A DNA stretch of 64,000 bases from Firmicutes bacterium CAG:582. Its GTDB lineage: Bacteria; Bacillota_I; Bacilli_A; RF39; UBA660. The DNA lies in contig FR884179.1 in assembly GCA_000435515.1 (NCBI GenBank), forward strand, positions 1 through 64,000, in the 5' to 3' direction. This document shows, one piece after another, positions 32,555 through 41,273 of the stretch. Both the position numbers and the translations under genes were made by a program. The stretch's first letter is position 1. The number at the start of each line of letters is the position of its first letter. Under the pieces are notes generated by a model that had not been told where the DNA came from, did not search any database, and saw only the letters and a list, made by a program, of their open reading frames with translations.

Positions 32555-33340
32555 TTATTTTTTACATATGCATAACATGTGATTACTATATCCTTGTAAT
32601 TCCTCTCTTTCACATGTAGATAAATGATATCTTACCCATACTTCAAATTCTTCATCACTTAAAGAATCAATTTTTTCTTTAAAATGATGAGATAATCCAT
32701 CAGTTGCGATATTTTTTACTAAAGTTACATTGTGTTTTGCCATAATATCTTTAAATTCCTTAATATAAAATGCTGAGAATATACCACCTGGGTAATTAAT
32801 CATTTTAAAGTTTTTATCAAAGTCATTTGGATAACCATCAATTAAATGGTCTTTCTTTAATGCCCAATTAACAAATATTGAATCACTTGTTAAATAAGCG
32901 ATAGCAACATATCCATCTTTCTTTGTAATTCTAATAGCTTCTTCTATTGCTTTATTAATATCAGTTTCATTATATAAGTGATAAAGTGGGCCAAGAACCA
33001 AAGTTACATCAAATGTGTTATCATTAAATCTTGATAAATCTAAAGCATCACCTTGTTCTGCATCGATATCCATGTTAGGTGTAATTTTGCTTTTTAAAAT
33101 ATCTACATTATGTTGAACAAATTCAATCGCGTTTACCTTGTACCCTTTATTAGCATAATATAATGAATACCTTCCAGTTCCTGCCCCTACTTCTAAAATT
33201 CTATCTCCATTTTTTAATAAATCATCAATATATTTTGTTGTTGTAATAAATTCTATACTACCATGTTTGCTTAATAATCTTTCTTCTTCATCACAATCTT
33301 CATTGTAAAATTTATTTAAGTTTACTGTTCTTTCGTCCAT
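32555..33340 (-). CDS. SAM-dependent methyltransferase (class I)
   Basis: 261 residues of Methyltransf_11/25 type. Motif I is ILEVGAGTGRYSLYYANKG (residues 49-67 or so), then NAIEFVQHNV, GDALDLSRFNDNTFDVTLVLGPLYHL (motif II/III), and the IRITKKDGYVAIAYL strand. A cytoplasmic small-molecule or tRNA methylase of unknown substrate. It is followed by the acetyltransferase upstream in the same direction with seven bases between, so the pair is an operon. Confidence 0.8.
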   Translation of the reverse strand: MDERTVNLNKFYNEDCDEEERLLSKHGSIEFITTTKYIDDLLKNGDRILEVGAGTGRYSLYYANKGYKVNAIEFVQHNVDILKSKITPNMDIDAEQGDALDLSRFNDNTFDVTLVLGPLYHLYNETDINKAIEEAIRITKKDGYVAIAYLTSDSIFVNWALKKDHLIDGYPNDFDKNFKMINYPGGIFSAFYIKEFKDIMAKHNVTLVKNIATDGLSHHFKEKIDSLSDEEFEVWVRYHLSTCEREELQGYSNHMLCICKK

Positions 33341-33347
33341 AATTTAC

Positions 33348-33854
33348 CTACTTTCTTTTTAAATTGAAATATACATCATCAACTTGCATGCCATTTCTTT
33401 CAACGACATTTTTTTCTCGCTTATATTCTTCAAAGCCTAATTGAACCATGCAATTAAGTGATCTTTCATTATCAGAAAATACGATTGAATATATTTCATC
33501 TAGATTCAATACGTCAAATCCATAATTGATTAACCCTTTAATAATATCTTTCGCATAATGTTTCCCTTGCATTTTCTTTCTGATAGTTATTCCGATTTCT
33601 CCTCTATTATTATCTATTTCATTGAAAGAGCAATTACCAATATATTCTAAAGTCTCAGAATCATAAACAGAAAAAGTATTATCTTCTTGATGAGCATTTA
33701 TCCATTCAATTTCACTTTCTTTTGTAATTACTCTCTTTTTAGTGGACAACATTGATTGTATGCTTTCATCATTCATCATTTCAACCATATCATCAACATT
33801 TTCTATATTTGGTCTTGCAAATATACATTTACCATATCTAAATATTTTTATCAT
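33348..33854 (-). CDS. GNAT family N-acetyltransferase
   Basis: 168 residues of the Acetyltransf_3 type: DDMVEMMNDESIQSMLSTKK, IGNCSFNEIDNNRGEIGITI, and the acetyl-CoA loop RKKMQGKHYAKDIIKGLINYGF near residue 93, ending in LNCMVQLGFEEYKRE. Related to ribosomal-protein or antibiotic acetyltransferases; the substrate is unknown. RBS GGAGGTGAAGAATA precedes the ATG. First gene of a pair with the methyltransferase. Confidence 0.8.
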   Translation of the reverse strand: MIKIFRYGKCIFARPNIENVDDMVEMMNDESIQSMLSTKKRVITKESEIEWINAHQEDNTFSVYDSETLEYIGNCSFNEIDNNRGEIGITIRKKMQGKHYAKDIIKGLINYGFDVLNLDEIYSIVFSDNERSLNCMVQLGFEEYKREKNVVERNGMQVDDVYFNLKRK

Positions 33855-33927
33855 TATTCTTCACCTCCATTAAATTGCCCCTACTATTTTAGATAATTAT
33901 AACATATAGTCTTTTGCTTTTAAAATA

Positions 33928-33964
33928 TAAAAAAGCACAATAATAATATTGCTTTATTGTGCTT
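33928..33964 (-). terminator. Terminator of the 141-residue protein gene
   Basis: AAGCACAATAA and TTATTGTGCTT form an 11-bp stem followed by TTTT on the minus strand. Confidence 0.8.
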
Positions 33965-33969
33965 CTGAC

Positions 33970-34395
33970 TTAGTTAAATTGTCCCTTTCTTTGCCTTGAA
34001 AGTATTGGTCCCTTTTTCTTTGCCCATTTAAACGGACTTCCTACTCCATAATAATTTGGTTCACTGTCAAAACCTTGTTTATCCTCAAAGCCATATAAAT
34101 ATGCCATGTCATTACTGTATCTAATCATCCCATTTGCTTTTAAATATGCAAATAAATTTTCCTCAATATCATAATCTTCAATTAATTGACATTGTTCATT
34201 GTGACATGCAGCAACATCATACTCAGAATAATTTTCATCATCTCTTATTCCAAATCTTGGTTTTAAAGTGATGCTTATAAATGAATCAATCTCTAGTGTT
34301 GGACAACTCATTGTATTATCATCATACACAATAAATTCAATGACTATGCCATCAAATGATTTCGCATAAAATCTACCAATTTCTTGTCTTTCCAT
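33970..34395 (-). CDS. Uncharacterised 141-residue protein behind a structured leader RNA
   Basis: I do not recognise this protein. No signal or membrane segment. Tyr/Asp/Asn-rich and mainly beta in appearance: EIGRFYAKSFDGIVIEFIVYDD, then IDSFISITLKPRFGIRDD, with two Cys (ACHNEQC) and a basic end KWAKKKGPILSRQRKG. RBS GGAAG. Its only upstream sequence is the hairpin-rich RNA at 34428-34534, which has its own promoter, so it may be expressed by read-through of an attenuator. Confidence 0.5.
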   Translation of the reverse strand: MERQEIGRFYAKSFDGIVIEFIVYDDNTMSCPTLEIDSFISITLKPRFGIRDDENYSEYDVAACHNEQCQLIEDYDIEENLFAYLKANGMIRYSNDMAYLYGFEDKQGFDSEPNYYGVGSPFKWAKKKGPILSRQRKGQFN

Positions 34396-34427
34396 AAAAT
34401 TTCACTTCCTTTCCTTTTTCGTGGAAC

Positions 34428-34534
34428 AAAAAAAGCCACGAAAATATTTTTCGTGACTCCAATTAGATTGTGTAGGCTCTTTTACCATTAGCCCGAGATA
34501 GCTCACATTAATGCTTATATCTCCTCACTTGCCT
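34428..34534 (-). ncRNA. Compact structured leader RNA or small RNA ending in a terminator
   Basis: The RNA starts just after the promoter at 34539-34566 and ends at a strong terminator (AGTCACGAAAA/TTTTCGTGGCT, then seven T). The part before it can form a multibranch fold: AGGC pairing with GCCT, an arm GAGATA...TATCTC extended by GC/GC with a 3-base bulge, and an arm GGGCT...AGCCT. Loop ATTAATGTGA can pair with the loop after GGGCT (ATTA with TAAT). It fits no riboswitch class I know. Attenuator for the gene at 33970 or an independent small RNA. Confidence 0.5.
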
Positions 34535-34538
34535 AACA

Positions 34539-34566
34539 ATTATACACTATTTTTTACTTTTGTCAA
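34539..34566 (-). promoter_or_regulatory. Strong promoter of the structured RNA
   Basis: Minus-strand TTGACA, 16-base spacer, TATAAT, both perfect consensus. Among the strongest promoters in the window. Confidence 0.8.
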
Positions 34567-34605
34567 ATTATTATTTAAATTACTAAAAAATTATTGATCA
34601 GCAAA

Positions 34606-35469
34606 CTATTTATTGCCAATTATTACTTTACCATCTAAGTTACATATATAACAATCCGGTAATTTTGAATTAATATAACTTAATGCTTGTTTATCATTTT
34701 CAATTTTTTTACCAACTAAAACACCTTCAATTAGTCTTGGTGTAATTCCAAACATTATAGCAGCTTCTCTATCAGTCGTAGCAGCATTAAAATTTCCTTG
34801 AAGCATTTCAGGTAAAAAATAATTTGAGCAAAAATATTTCATAATGTCTTCTGTTCGATATTCAGGATTCCATACATCTTGCTTTGATACTTCTTCTGCA
34901 TAATCACTCTCCATATTTAAAATAAACGCAATTTGGTTTTTATTTGAAAATAAACTTGGTACAAATCTTACTTCTTTTGTTTGTTCAGCACTCCATTGCC
35001 ATACATCAGGTTCATTATTAAGCTCAACAAACCTTTTCTCTATTTTTCCACATGGAACCAATTCATAATAATCAGTTAAACCTCTTTTTCTATCTCCGAC
35101 TCTATATCTAATAGTTACACCACTATATAAAGTAATATAATCTTTTAAATACATATCTTCTTTTATATTCCACATACCCACGCTATTTAAAATTTTCACT
35201 GTAGGTCTACCATTAAAGTCGCCACCGATAAAACCATTATCGCATACAAAATCAAAAATTTTAAAATTATTATATGAGTCTGATGATCCACCTAATCCGT
35301 GAATAAATGCACCTTTTTTTAAAAACACATCATCACCAACAATGTATTTATTTTTTTTGATTTCAACATTCTCTTGATAATACAATTCCACATTTCTTAA
35401 TAATAATTCTTTTGCTCGACCATTAAATCTTTCCTTAATAAATTGCTCATATTCTTCCTTAGTTTTCAT
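34606..35469 (-). CDS. Uncharacterised 287-residue protein under an operator-flanked promoter
   Basis: I do not recognise this protein. Soluble in appearance, rich in Tyr, Asn, Lys and Asp, with a mix of beta strands (IHGLGGSSDSYNNFKIFDFV, then FNGRPTVKILNSVG) and a C-terminal helical part (DREAAIMFGITPRLIEGVLVGK). It lies downstream of a consensus promoter flanked by two identical 21-bp sites. RBS AGGAGG. No similarity to its neighbours, which are also of unknown function. Possibly part of an accessory set. Confidence 0.55.
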   Translation of the reverse strand: MKTKEEYEQFIKERFNGRAKELLLRNVELYYQENVEIKKNKYIVGDDVFLKKGAFIHGLGGSSDSYNNFKIFDFVCDNGFIGGDFNGRPTVKILNSVGMWNIKEDMYLKDYITLYSGVTIRYRVGDRKRGLTDYYELVPCGKIEKRFVELNNEPDVWQWSAEQTKEVRFVPSLFSNKNQIAFILNMESDYAEEVSKQDVWNPEYRTEDIMKYFCSNYFLPEMLQGNFNAATTDREAAIMFGITPRLIEGVLVGKKIENDKQALSYINSKLPDCYICNLDGKVIIGNK

Positions 35470-35568
35470 AATTTTTCCTCCTTATATTCATTTATAATTA
35501 TACCTTTTTAGCTACCTTCTAACTTTATAAGTTTGGTGCAACCACTATTTTTTTCAAATTATAAGCAA

Positions 35569-35642
35569 ATAAAATAACAAGTGATATTTAATATTATATA
35601 CAAAACCCGGATTTTGTCAACATAAAATAACAAGTGATATTT
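35569..35642 (-). promoter_or_regulatory. Promoter flanked by two identical 21-bp operator-like repeats
   Basis: Minus-strand TTGACA (35615-35620), 16-base spacer, TATAAT (35593-35598). The sequence ATAAAATAACAAGTGATATT occurs at 35569-35588 and again at 35622-35641 (one more base matches), 53 bp apart, one next to the -10 and one next to the -35. The core is near-palindromic (AAATA...TATTT). Confidence 0.75.
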
Positions 35643-35745
35643 TATAACAATAAAATTATATTTGAGACTCTTTCTAATTTTAAAATATTTCTATGTATAA
35701 AATCTTAAAAGCAATACAAAATAATACTAGAAATGAGGTGAAGGT

Positions 35746-35946
35746 ATGAATACATTACAAAAAGTGTGTTTAGTAGTTACCATTATTGGTGCAATTAACT
35801 GGGGATTTATCGGTTTACTCGAAGTAAACTTGGTTGAATCATTGTTTGGAGTTGGAACTGTTGTTTCAAGAATAATCTACTCTTTAGTTGGTTTAACTGG
35901 ACTAATAAATGTTGGTATTTTATTCACTCATTTGGATGAAGATTAA
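35746..35946 (+). CDS. DUF378 small membrane protein (YuzA-like)
   Basis: 66 residues, two transmembrane helices: TLQKVCLVVTIIGAINWGFIGL, then GVGTVVSRIIYSLVGLTGLINVG. The AINWGLxG motif and the second helix are diagnostic for DUF378, a widespread family of unknown function. RBS GAGGTGAAG. It lies alone on the plus strand with a bidirectional terminator at the end. Confidence 0.85.
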   Translation: MNTLQKVCLVVTIIGAINWGFIGLLEVNLVESLFGVGTVVSRIIYSLVGLTGLINVGILFTHLDED

Positions 35947-35990
35947 AAAAATAAGTACTTAAGAATTTAAACTTAAGTACTTATTTTTAT
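35945..35990. terminator. Bidirectional terminator between DUF378 gene and rpe
   Basis: AATAAGTACTTAAG and CTTAAGTACTTATT form a 14-bp stem with an 8-base loop and T-rich runs on both sides. Confidence 0.9.
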
Positions 35991-36610
35991 TTTAAAGAAT
36001 CTATTTTTTCTTGAAAATTATCACTCATACAAATATAAGAACCACTTACTAAAACATCAGCTGAATTCAAAAATACTCGACTTTCTAAATTAACTCCACC
36101 ATCAATAGAAACAAGATAGTTATAGTTTTTTTCATGTTTCAATTTTTGTAAAATATCTAATTTTTCAATTGTTTCAGGAATCATCTTTTGTCCACCTAAA
36201 CCAGGATTAACACTCATTACTAAAACATATTCAACATTATCAAGGCATTCAACATTCATAACTCTAGTTTTAGGATTTATTGCAATACCCGCACCAATAT
36301 TATAAGAATGAATTAAATCAATATATTTTTTATAATCTGGAATTTCTGCATGAACAGAGATAAATCTAGGATTCAATTTTTTTAAAACCTCAATATAATT
36401 TGTAGGATTTTCAACCATTAAATGTATATCCAATGGTTTTTTTATACCTTTTAAACAATCTAAAAACTCATATTCATTCATTGTTTTTTCACTTGTAAAT
36501 TTTCCATCCATTATATCAACATGAATAAAATCAGCAGTAGTTTCATCAAGTTTTTCTAATGTATCTCTTACATCAGTTTTGTTTTTTAAAAAGGAAACCG
36601 ATATTTTCAT
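35987..36610 (-). CDS. rpe: Ribulose-phosphate 3-epimerase
   Basis: 207 residues, TIM barrel. HVDIMDGKF (catalytic Asp and metal His), DIHLMVENP, MSVNPGLGGQKMIP and SIDGGVNLES (catalytic Asp) are all present. Interconverts ribulose-5-phosphate and xylulose-5-phosphate in the pentose phosphate pathway. Overlaps rsgA by 4 bases (ATGA). Last gene of the conserved rlmN-prpC-prkC-rsgA-rpe cluster. Confidence 0.95.
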   Translation of the reverse strand: MKISVSFLKNKTDVRDTLEKLDETTADFIHVDIMDGKFTSEKTMNEYEFLDCLKGIKKPLDIHLMVENPTNYIEVLKKLNPRFISVHAEIPDYKKYIDLIHSYNIGAGIAINPKTRVMNVECLDNVEYVLVMSVNPGLGGQKMIPETIEKLDILQKLKHEKNYNYLVSIDGGVNLESRVFLNSADVLVSGSYICMSDNFQEKIDSLK

Positions 36611-37428
36611 TCCATCACCATCTTTTTATAATTTTCATATCTAGATTCAAGTATTACTTTGTTTTCTACATCTTCTAAGACTTTACAACCAATTTCATTT
36701 ATATGTTTACAATCTCTAAATTTACATTCATCATTTTTAAATTCTTTAAAAGCAAATTTAATATTTTCCTTTGGTACATGAATATCTAAAGCTGAAAATC
36801 CTGGAGTATCAATAAAATAGATATCATTTATTTCAAAAAGTTCAACATGTCTAGTTGTATGTTTACCTCTACCTAAAGCTTCACTTATATCATCAGTTTT
36901 AAGATTTAAAGTTGGATCTAATTTGTTTATAAATGTTGATTTACCAGCACCAGTTTGACCAGTCAAAGTGACTGTTTTACCTTTTAAATATTCAAACAAG
37001 CATGAATATTCAGTATTTAAAATAGTTTTATAGCCAACACTTTTATAATAATTTATTATATTATCAAATTCTTTTCTTTCTTCTTCAGTTAACAAATCAT
37101 ATTTACTGAAAACTATAATTGGTTCAATATCTGATAAAATAATATTAGTAAGCATCTTATCCAAAAGAAGAGATGAAAAGTCGGGATGTTTTAAACTAGT
37201 AACTATTAAACAAACATCTACATTAGCAACCCTAGGTCTTAAGAGTTCATTTCTTCTACTATATATATCAATTATATATTTATTATCAAAATCAACTTTT
37301 ACTCGATCACCAACTAAAGGAGTAAGCCCCATATTACGGAACTTACCCCTAGCTTGACAATCTACAAAAACATTATCACATTTTACAGTAAAAAGATTGC
37401 TTATAATTCTAACTATTATACCATCCAT
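36607..37428 (-). CDS. rsgA: Ribosome small-subunit-dependent GTPase A
   Basis: 273 residues, circularly permuted GTPase. OB fold at the N terminus (TPLVGDRVKVDF), then the G4-like IVFSKYDL, GQTGAGKSTFINKL (G1) near residue 157, and IDTPGFSALDI (G3), followed by a zinc knuckle with CKFRDCKHINEIGCKV near the C terminus. It matures the 30S subunit. I start at the ATG at 37428 just after the prkC stop; an in-frame TTG lies four codons upstream. Confidence 0.95.
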   Translation of the reverse strand: MDGIIVRIISNLFTVKCDNVFVDCQARGKFRNMGLTPLVGDRVKVDFDNKYIIDIYSRRNELLRPRVANVDVCLIVTSLKHPDFSSLLLDKMLTNIILSDIEPIIVFSKYDLLTEEERKEFDNIINYYKSVGYKTILNTEYSCLFEYLKGKTVTLTGQTGAGKSTFINKLDPTLNLKTDDISEALGRGKHTTRHVELFEINDIYFIDTPGFSALDIHVPKENIKFAFKEFKNDECKFRDCKHINEIGCKVLEDVENKVILESRYENYKKMVME

Positions 37429-37432
37429 ATAA

Positions 37433-39202
37433 CTATTCAATGTCGTCTACTCCATTATCAACTACTTCTTCAGAAATTTTTATTGTTAAAGTTTGACCAT
37501 TTACAACGGCATCATCAGCTTTTTGACTTTGTTCAAAAATTGTTCCAGCCGGATATTCATCAGTTTCTACATATGAAGTTGTAAGTTTAACTCCATATTT
37601 TGTACACCATTCTTCAATTTGTTTCAAAGAATATGTTCCTTTAGTAAAATCTGGATAAGTTGTTGACATATCAGAAATATAAAGAATAATTGTATCTCCT
37701 TCAACAAGCTTAGCACCAGCAGCAGGTTCAGTTTTTAATATTTCTTCACTAGTATGATTTCCTTTATCCTCAATTTTTTCAACTTTAACAAATAAATTAT
37801 ACATTTTTTCTAAGACAGCTTTTTCTTCAATATAATTTTTACCAGTTAAATCCTCCAATGTATATGCATTTTCACCACTTGAGATATAAATAGTAACTGA
37901 TGCACCCTTTTTTCTAGTGCTTCCTTTTGATGGATATGTTTTAGTAACATTACCTTCTTTTATTGTAGAAGAAGATTCACTCTTTTGTTCATCCGATATC
38001 GTAAATCCGGCACTTATAAGTTTACTTTCGGCATCCTCTACACTTAAACCTGTAACATCAGGAACTTTAATATCTTTTACAGCTGTTATTCTAGGTATTA
38101 AAAATACTAAAGTAGTTACAATAAGTATTAATCCTGTAAATATAATTGCTAAGATAAGCAAAAATTTATTTTCCTTTTTTCTTAAATCTTTTTCAGTAAT
38201 CTTTTTAGCTTTTATCTCGACATCTTCTTTCTTCTCTTCAATTTTTTCTTTATCTTTTTCAATTTCTTTTTTTGTTTGTTTCTTTTCTTGAGGCACTTCA
38301 CTAGAAGGTACCTTCTTCTTTATTATATCCGCATCATCTTCAGGATATTCAAAAACATATTTTGGTTCATTTATTCTCGAATCATCCAAAGCCGTTTTTA
38401 AATCATCATGCATTTCTTTAGCATCTTGATAACGGTTTTTAACATTTTTAGCTGTTGCCTTCATAATGATGTTATCTATCGATTGAGGTGTATTTGGTAA
38501 AAGTTCTCTTACCGATGGAACACTTTCTTTGATGTGTTTTAATGCTATTTCAACTGCATTATCGCCTTTAAATGGTAGAGTTCCTGTTAAAAGTTCATAC
38601 ATCAAAATACCCATTGAATAAACATCACTTTGAATTGTTGCTCCCTTACCACTTGCTTGTTCTGGTGGTAAATAATGAACACTTCCCATAACGGAATTAG
38701 TTTGAGTAAGTTGAGTTGAATTAAGTGCCATTGCAATACCAAAGTCCGTAATCTTAATCAAACCATTTTCCAAAATCATAATATTTTGAGGTTTAATATC
38801 ACGATGTATTATATAAGAATCGTGTGCAGCACTCATACCATCAGTAACTTGAAGCATGATATCAACAACTTCAGTTAAAGTCAAACTTCCTCGTTTTTTT
38901 AGAAGCTGTTTCAAATGTTTTCCATCAATATATTCCATGACAATATAATATGAACCATTATCTTCACCAACATCATAAACTTCGACAATATTTGGATGAG
39001 ATAAACTGGATGCTGATAAAGCTTCTCTTTGAAATCTTCTAACAAACTTCTCATCTGTTGCTAAGTCTCCTCTTAAAACTTTAACTGCAACATTTCTATC
39101 AAGAATAGTATCATATGCAAGATAAACATTGGCCATACCACCTTCACCAATTGTTTTGATGATTTGGTATCGGTCGTTTATCTTTTGACCCTTCATTATC
39201 AT
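37433..39202 (-). CDS. prkC: PASTA-domain Ser/Thr protein kinase PrkC
   Basis: About 589 residues. Kinase domain: IGEGGMANVYLAYD, VAVKVL (Lys), YIIHRDIKPQNIMI (catalytic loop), TDFGIAMAL (DFG), ending near residue 270. A juxtamembrane charged stretch with Lys/Glu repeats, a transmembrane helix near 350-372, then three PASTA domains (VPDVTGLSVEDAESKL, LEDLTGKNYIEEKAVL and YSLKQIEEWCTK). It senses muropeptides or lipid II outside and phosphorylates targets inside; in B. subtilis it triggers spore germination. Start at 39202; ATGs at 39211 and 39196 are alternatives. Confidence 0.95.
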   Translation of the reverse strand: MIMKGQKINDRYQIIKTIGEGGMANVYLAYDTILDRNVAVKVLRGDLATDEKFVRRFQREALSASSLSHPNIVEVYDVGEDNGSYYIVMEYIDGKHLKQLLKKRGSLTLTEVVDIMLQVTDGMSAAHDSYIIHRDIKPQNIMILENGLIKITDFGIAMALNSTQLTQTNSVMGSVHYLPPEQASGKGATIQSDVYSMGILMYELLTGTLPFKGDNAVEIALKHIKESVPSVRELLPNTPQSIDNIIMKATAKNVKNRYQDAKEMHDDLKTALDDSRINEPKYVFEYPEDDADIIKKKVPSSEVPQEKKQTKKEIEKDKEKIEEKKEDVEIKAKKITEKDLRKKENKFLLILAIIFTGLILIVTTLVFLIPRITAVKDIKVPDVTGLSVEDAESKLISAGFTISDEQKSESSSTIKEGNVTKTYPSKGSTRKKGASVTIYISSGENAYTLEDLTGKNYIEEKAVLEKMYNLFVKVEKIEDKGNHTSEEILKTEPAAGAKLVEGDTIILYISDMSTTYPDFTKGTYSLKQIEEWCTKYGVKLTTSYVETDEYPAGTIFEQSQKADDAVVNGQTLTIKISEEVVDNGVDDIE

Positions 39203-39203
39203 A

Positions 39204-39953
39204 CTACACATCCCCGCTTCTATCTTCTTTTACTAAATAAGCTATTGAAATGTTATCTTGTCCACCACGAACATTGCATTTTTTAACTAACTTAATAAGT
39301 TTATCTTCAACACTTATATCTTCTTCATTTAAAACTTTTTCAATTTGTTCTTGAGTTAACATATTTGTTAAGCCATCGCTTGAAAGCATTATAGCATCAA
39401 CATCAGTTTCAACCTCAAATATATCGAACTCACATGTATCAGCAGCTCCCAAAGCACGCATTAAAACATTTCTCTTTGGATGATTTTTAGCTTCTCTTTC
39501 AGACAAATCACCAGTTTCAACTAAAAAATTAACTAGTGTATGATCATTCGTAATCTTTTTTAATTTACCATTTTTAAATACAAAACCACTTGAATCCCCT
39601 ATATTAACAAACATCAAGAAATCCTTAGTTAAAAGAGCCATAACACATGTAGTTCCAAGTCCCATTGCTTCAGGATGTTCATCACTATATTTTAAAATAC
39701 TAGCATTAACTTCATTTAAGTTTTCTCTTATCCAGTTAACAGCATCAATTTTTGTACCTATAGTTGACAAAGATTGAAAACGAGAACCGATTTGAGTTAC
39801 CACCATACTTGATGCAATTTCACCAGCTCTGTGTCCTCCCATACCATCAGCAACAATCATCAAATGTTCACTTGAAGAATTCTTAACAATGGTAACTGAG
39901 TCTTCATTATGACTTCTAACTCTTCCTGAATCAGTTATATAAAATGATTTCAT
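39204..39953 (-). CDS. prpC: PP2C-family Ser/Thr phosphatase PrpC
   Basis: 249 residues with the PPM motifs: DSGRVRSHNEDS (metal Asp), LMIVADGMGGHRAGEIAS, GLGTTCVMALL, VNIGDSSGFVF, DAIMLSSDGLTNML and RGGQDNISIAYL. It dephosphorylates PrkC and its targets. ATGA overlap with rlmN and close contact with prkC, so kinase and phosphatase are co-translated. Full length. Confidence 0.95.
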   Translation of the reverse strand: MKSFYITDSGRVRSHNEDSVTIVKNSSSEHLMIVADGMGGHRAGEIASSMVVTQIGSRFQSLSTIGTKIDAVNWIRENLNEVNASILKYSDEHPEAMGLGTTCVMALLTKDFLMFVNIGDSSGFVFKNGKLKKITNDHTLVNFLVETGDLSEREAKNHPKRNVLMRALGAADTCEFDIFEVETDVDAIMLSSDGLTNMLTQEQIEKVLNEEDISVEDKLIKLVKKCNVRGGQDNISIAYLVKEDRSGDV

Positions 39954-40972
39954 CTTTCCACCTCATTTGCTCTAAGTTGCCCACAGGCAGCATCTATATT
40001 TCCACCAAACTCTCGTCTAACCGTTACATTTATTCCACGACGTTTTAAAGTATCATAGAATTTCATAACTCGATCATTTGGAGATTTTTTATACTCTATA
40101 TGACTAGTTTCATTATAAGGAATTAAATTAACATAAACGTTCATTCCTCTAAGTAAATCTGCAAGTTCATTTGCATTTTCTTCACTATCATTTACCATAC
40201 TAAGCATAACATATTCTATAGTAACTCGTCTATTAGTTTTTTCAATATATTCATTTATAGCAGCAATTAATTCACTTATATTATAAGCTTTATTTACTTT
40301 CATAATTTTATTTCTAAGTTCATCATTAGGTGCATGTAAACTTATTGCTAAATTAGTTTGCAAATCTTCCTCTGCATATCTTTTTATCATTGGTACAAGT
40401 CCACTTGTTGAAACTGTAATATGTCTTGCTCCAATCGCGATTCCAAATGGTGAATTAATTATTCTTATGAAGTCCATTATATTATCATAATTATCAAAAG
40501 GTTCGCCTATTCCCATTACCACTACACTAGAAATACGCATGCCCACATCTTCTTCAATCATAAGAATTTGTCTTACAATTTCTCCAGGTAATAAATCTCT
40601 TACTTTTTTTAAACGTCCAGATTCACAAAAAGAACATCCCATATTGCATCCAATTTGACTTGATACACATACACTCAATCCATAATCATGTCTCATAAGA
40701 ACACTTTCAATTAAATTACCATCATCTAATTCAAATAGATATTTATTAGTTTCTTTACTTGTTTGACGTCTTACAAGTTTTAACATTGAAATATCAAAAT
40801 CTTTTTTCAATTGTTCTCTTAATTCAAGTTTTATATTACTCATTTTATCAAAATCAAAAACACGTTTTTTATATATCCAATCATAAATTTGTTTTGAAAC
40901 AAATTTAGAATATCCATTATCTTCTAAATATGATGTTAAGTCTTCTAATTTAAAATCAAAAATACTTTTCAC
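39950..40972 (-). CDS. rlmN: 23S rRNA/tRNA adenine-C2 methyltransferase RlmN
   Basis: 340 residues, radical SAM. CNMGCSFCESGRLKK holds the CxxxCxxC cluster near residue 117; VVMGIGEPFDNYDNI, TVSTSGLVPMIKRYAE and the C-terminal GGNIDAACGQLR (catalytic Cys near 332) complete the family. Methylates A2503 of 23S rRNA and A37 of some tRNAs. GTG start after GAGGTGAAT. Promoter is an extended -10 at 40997. Confidence 0.95.
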   Translation of the reverse strand: MKSIFDFKLEDLTSYLEDNGYSKFVSKQIYDWIYKKRVFDFDKMSNIKLELREQLKKDFDISMLKLVRRQTSKETNKYLFELDDGNLIESVLMRHDYGLSVCVSSQIGCNMGCSFCESGRLKKVRDLLPGEIVRQILMIEEDVGMRISSVVVMGIGEPFDNYDNIMDFIRIINSPFGIAIGARHITVSTSGLVPMIKRYAEEDLQTNLAISLHAPNDELRNKIMKVNKAYNISELIAAINEYIEKTNRRVTIEYVMLSMVNDSEENANELADLLRGMNVYVNLIPYNETSHIEYKKSPNDRVMKFYDTLKRRGINVTVRREFGGNIDAACGQLRANEVER

Positions 40973-40996
40973 ACATTCACCTCATATCCTATAGAA

Positions 40997-41005
40997 ATTA
41001 TATCA
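40997..41005 (-). promoter_or_regulatory. rlmN cluster promoter (extended -10)
   Basis: Minus-strand TGATATAAT 25 bases upstream of the GTG; no -35 to speak of. Confidence 0.55.
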
Positions 41006-41092
41006 AAAAACAAATAAAAATAATAGAATTAACTATATCAGTTTTAAAATTTAAATATAAACGCCCTTATTTATAAAATTATAATTCTATAT

Positions 41093-41122
41093 AAAAATAG
41101 AACTCATTTTCTATTGAGTTCT
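41093..41122 (-). terminator. Hairpin with T run between rlmN and toxin-like locus 2
   Basis: AGAACTCA and TGAGTTCT form an 8-bp stem followed by ATTTTT on the minus strand. Which transcript it would stop is unclear. Confidence 0.4.
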
Positions 41123-41182
41123 CATTTAATATTAACTTTGTAAAAAAAAGTATATATCAATAAATAAAAAAACAATTAGCTA

Positions 41183-41211
41183 TTGCATATAAAACAAATG
41201 TTTGATATTTT
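41183..41211 (+). promoter_or_regulatory. Promoter of small hydrophobic peptide (toxin-like) mRNA, locus 2
   Basis: TTGCAT, 17-base spacer, TATTTT; transcript start near GGAACAT at 41219, the same 5' sequence as at locus 1. The leader can fold GCC (41244-41246) plus CTTC (41250-41253) on GAAG (41258-41261) plus GGC (41265-41267), covering the GGGAGG Shine-Dalgarno. Confidence 0.6.
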
Positions 41212-41273
41212 ATTTATAGGAACATTTAATAGTTGGGTGATTTGCCAAACTTCAAAAGAAGGGAGGCGATATT

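Noticed and set aside
37917..38291. Plus-strand frame opposite prkC
   Set aside because: Shadow frame rich in Ser/Phe produced by the reverse of Lys/Glu-rich coding sequence.
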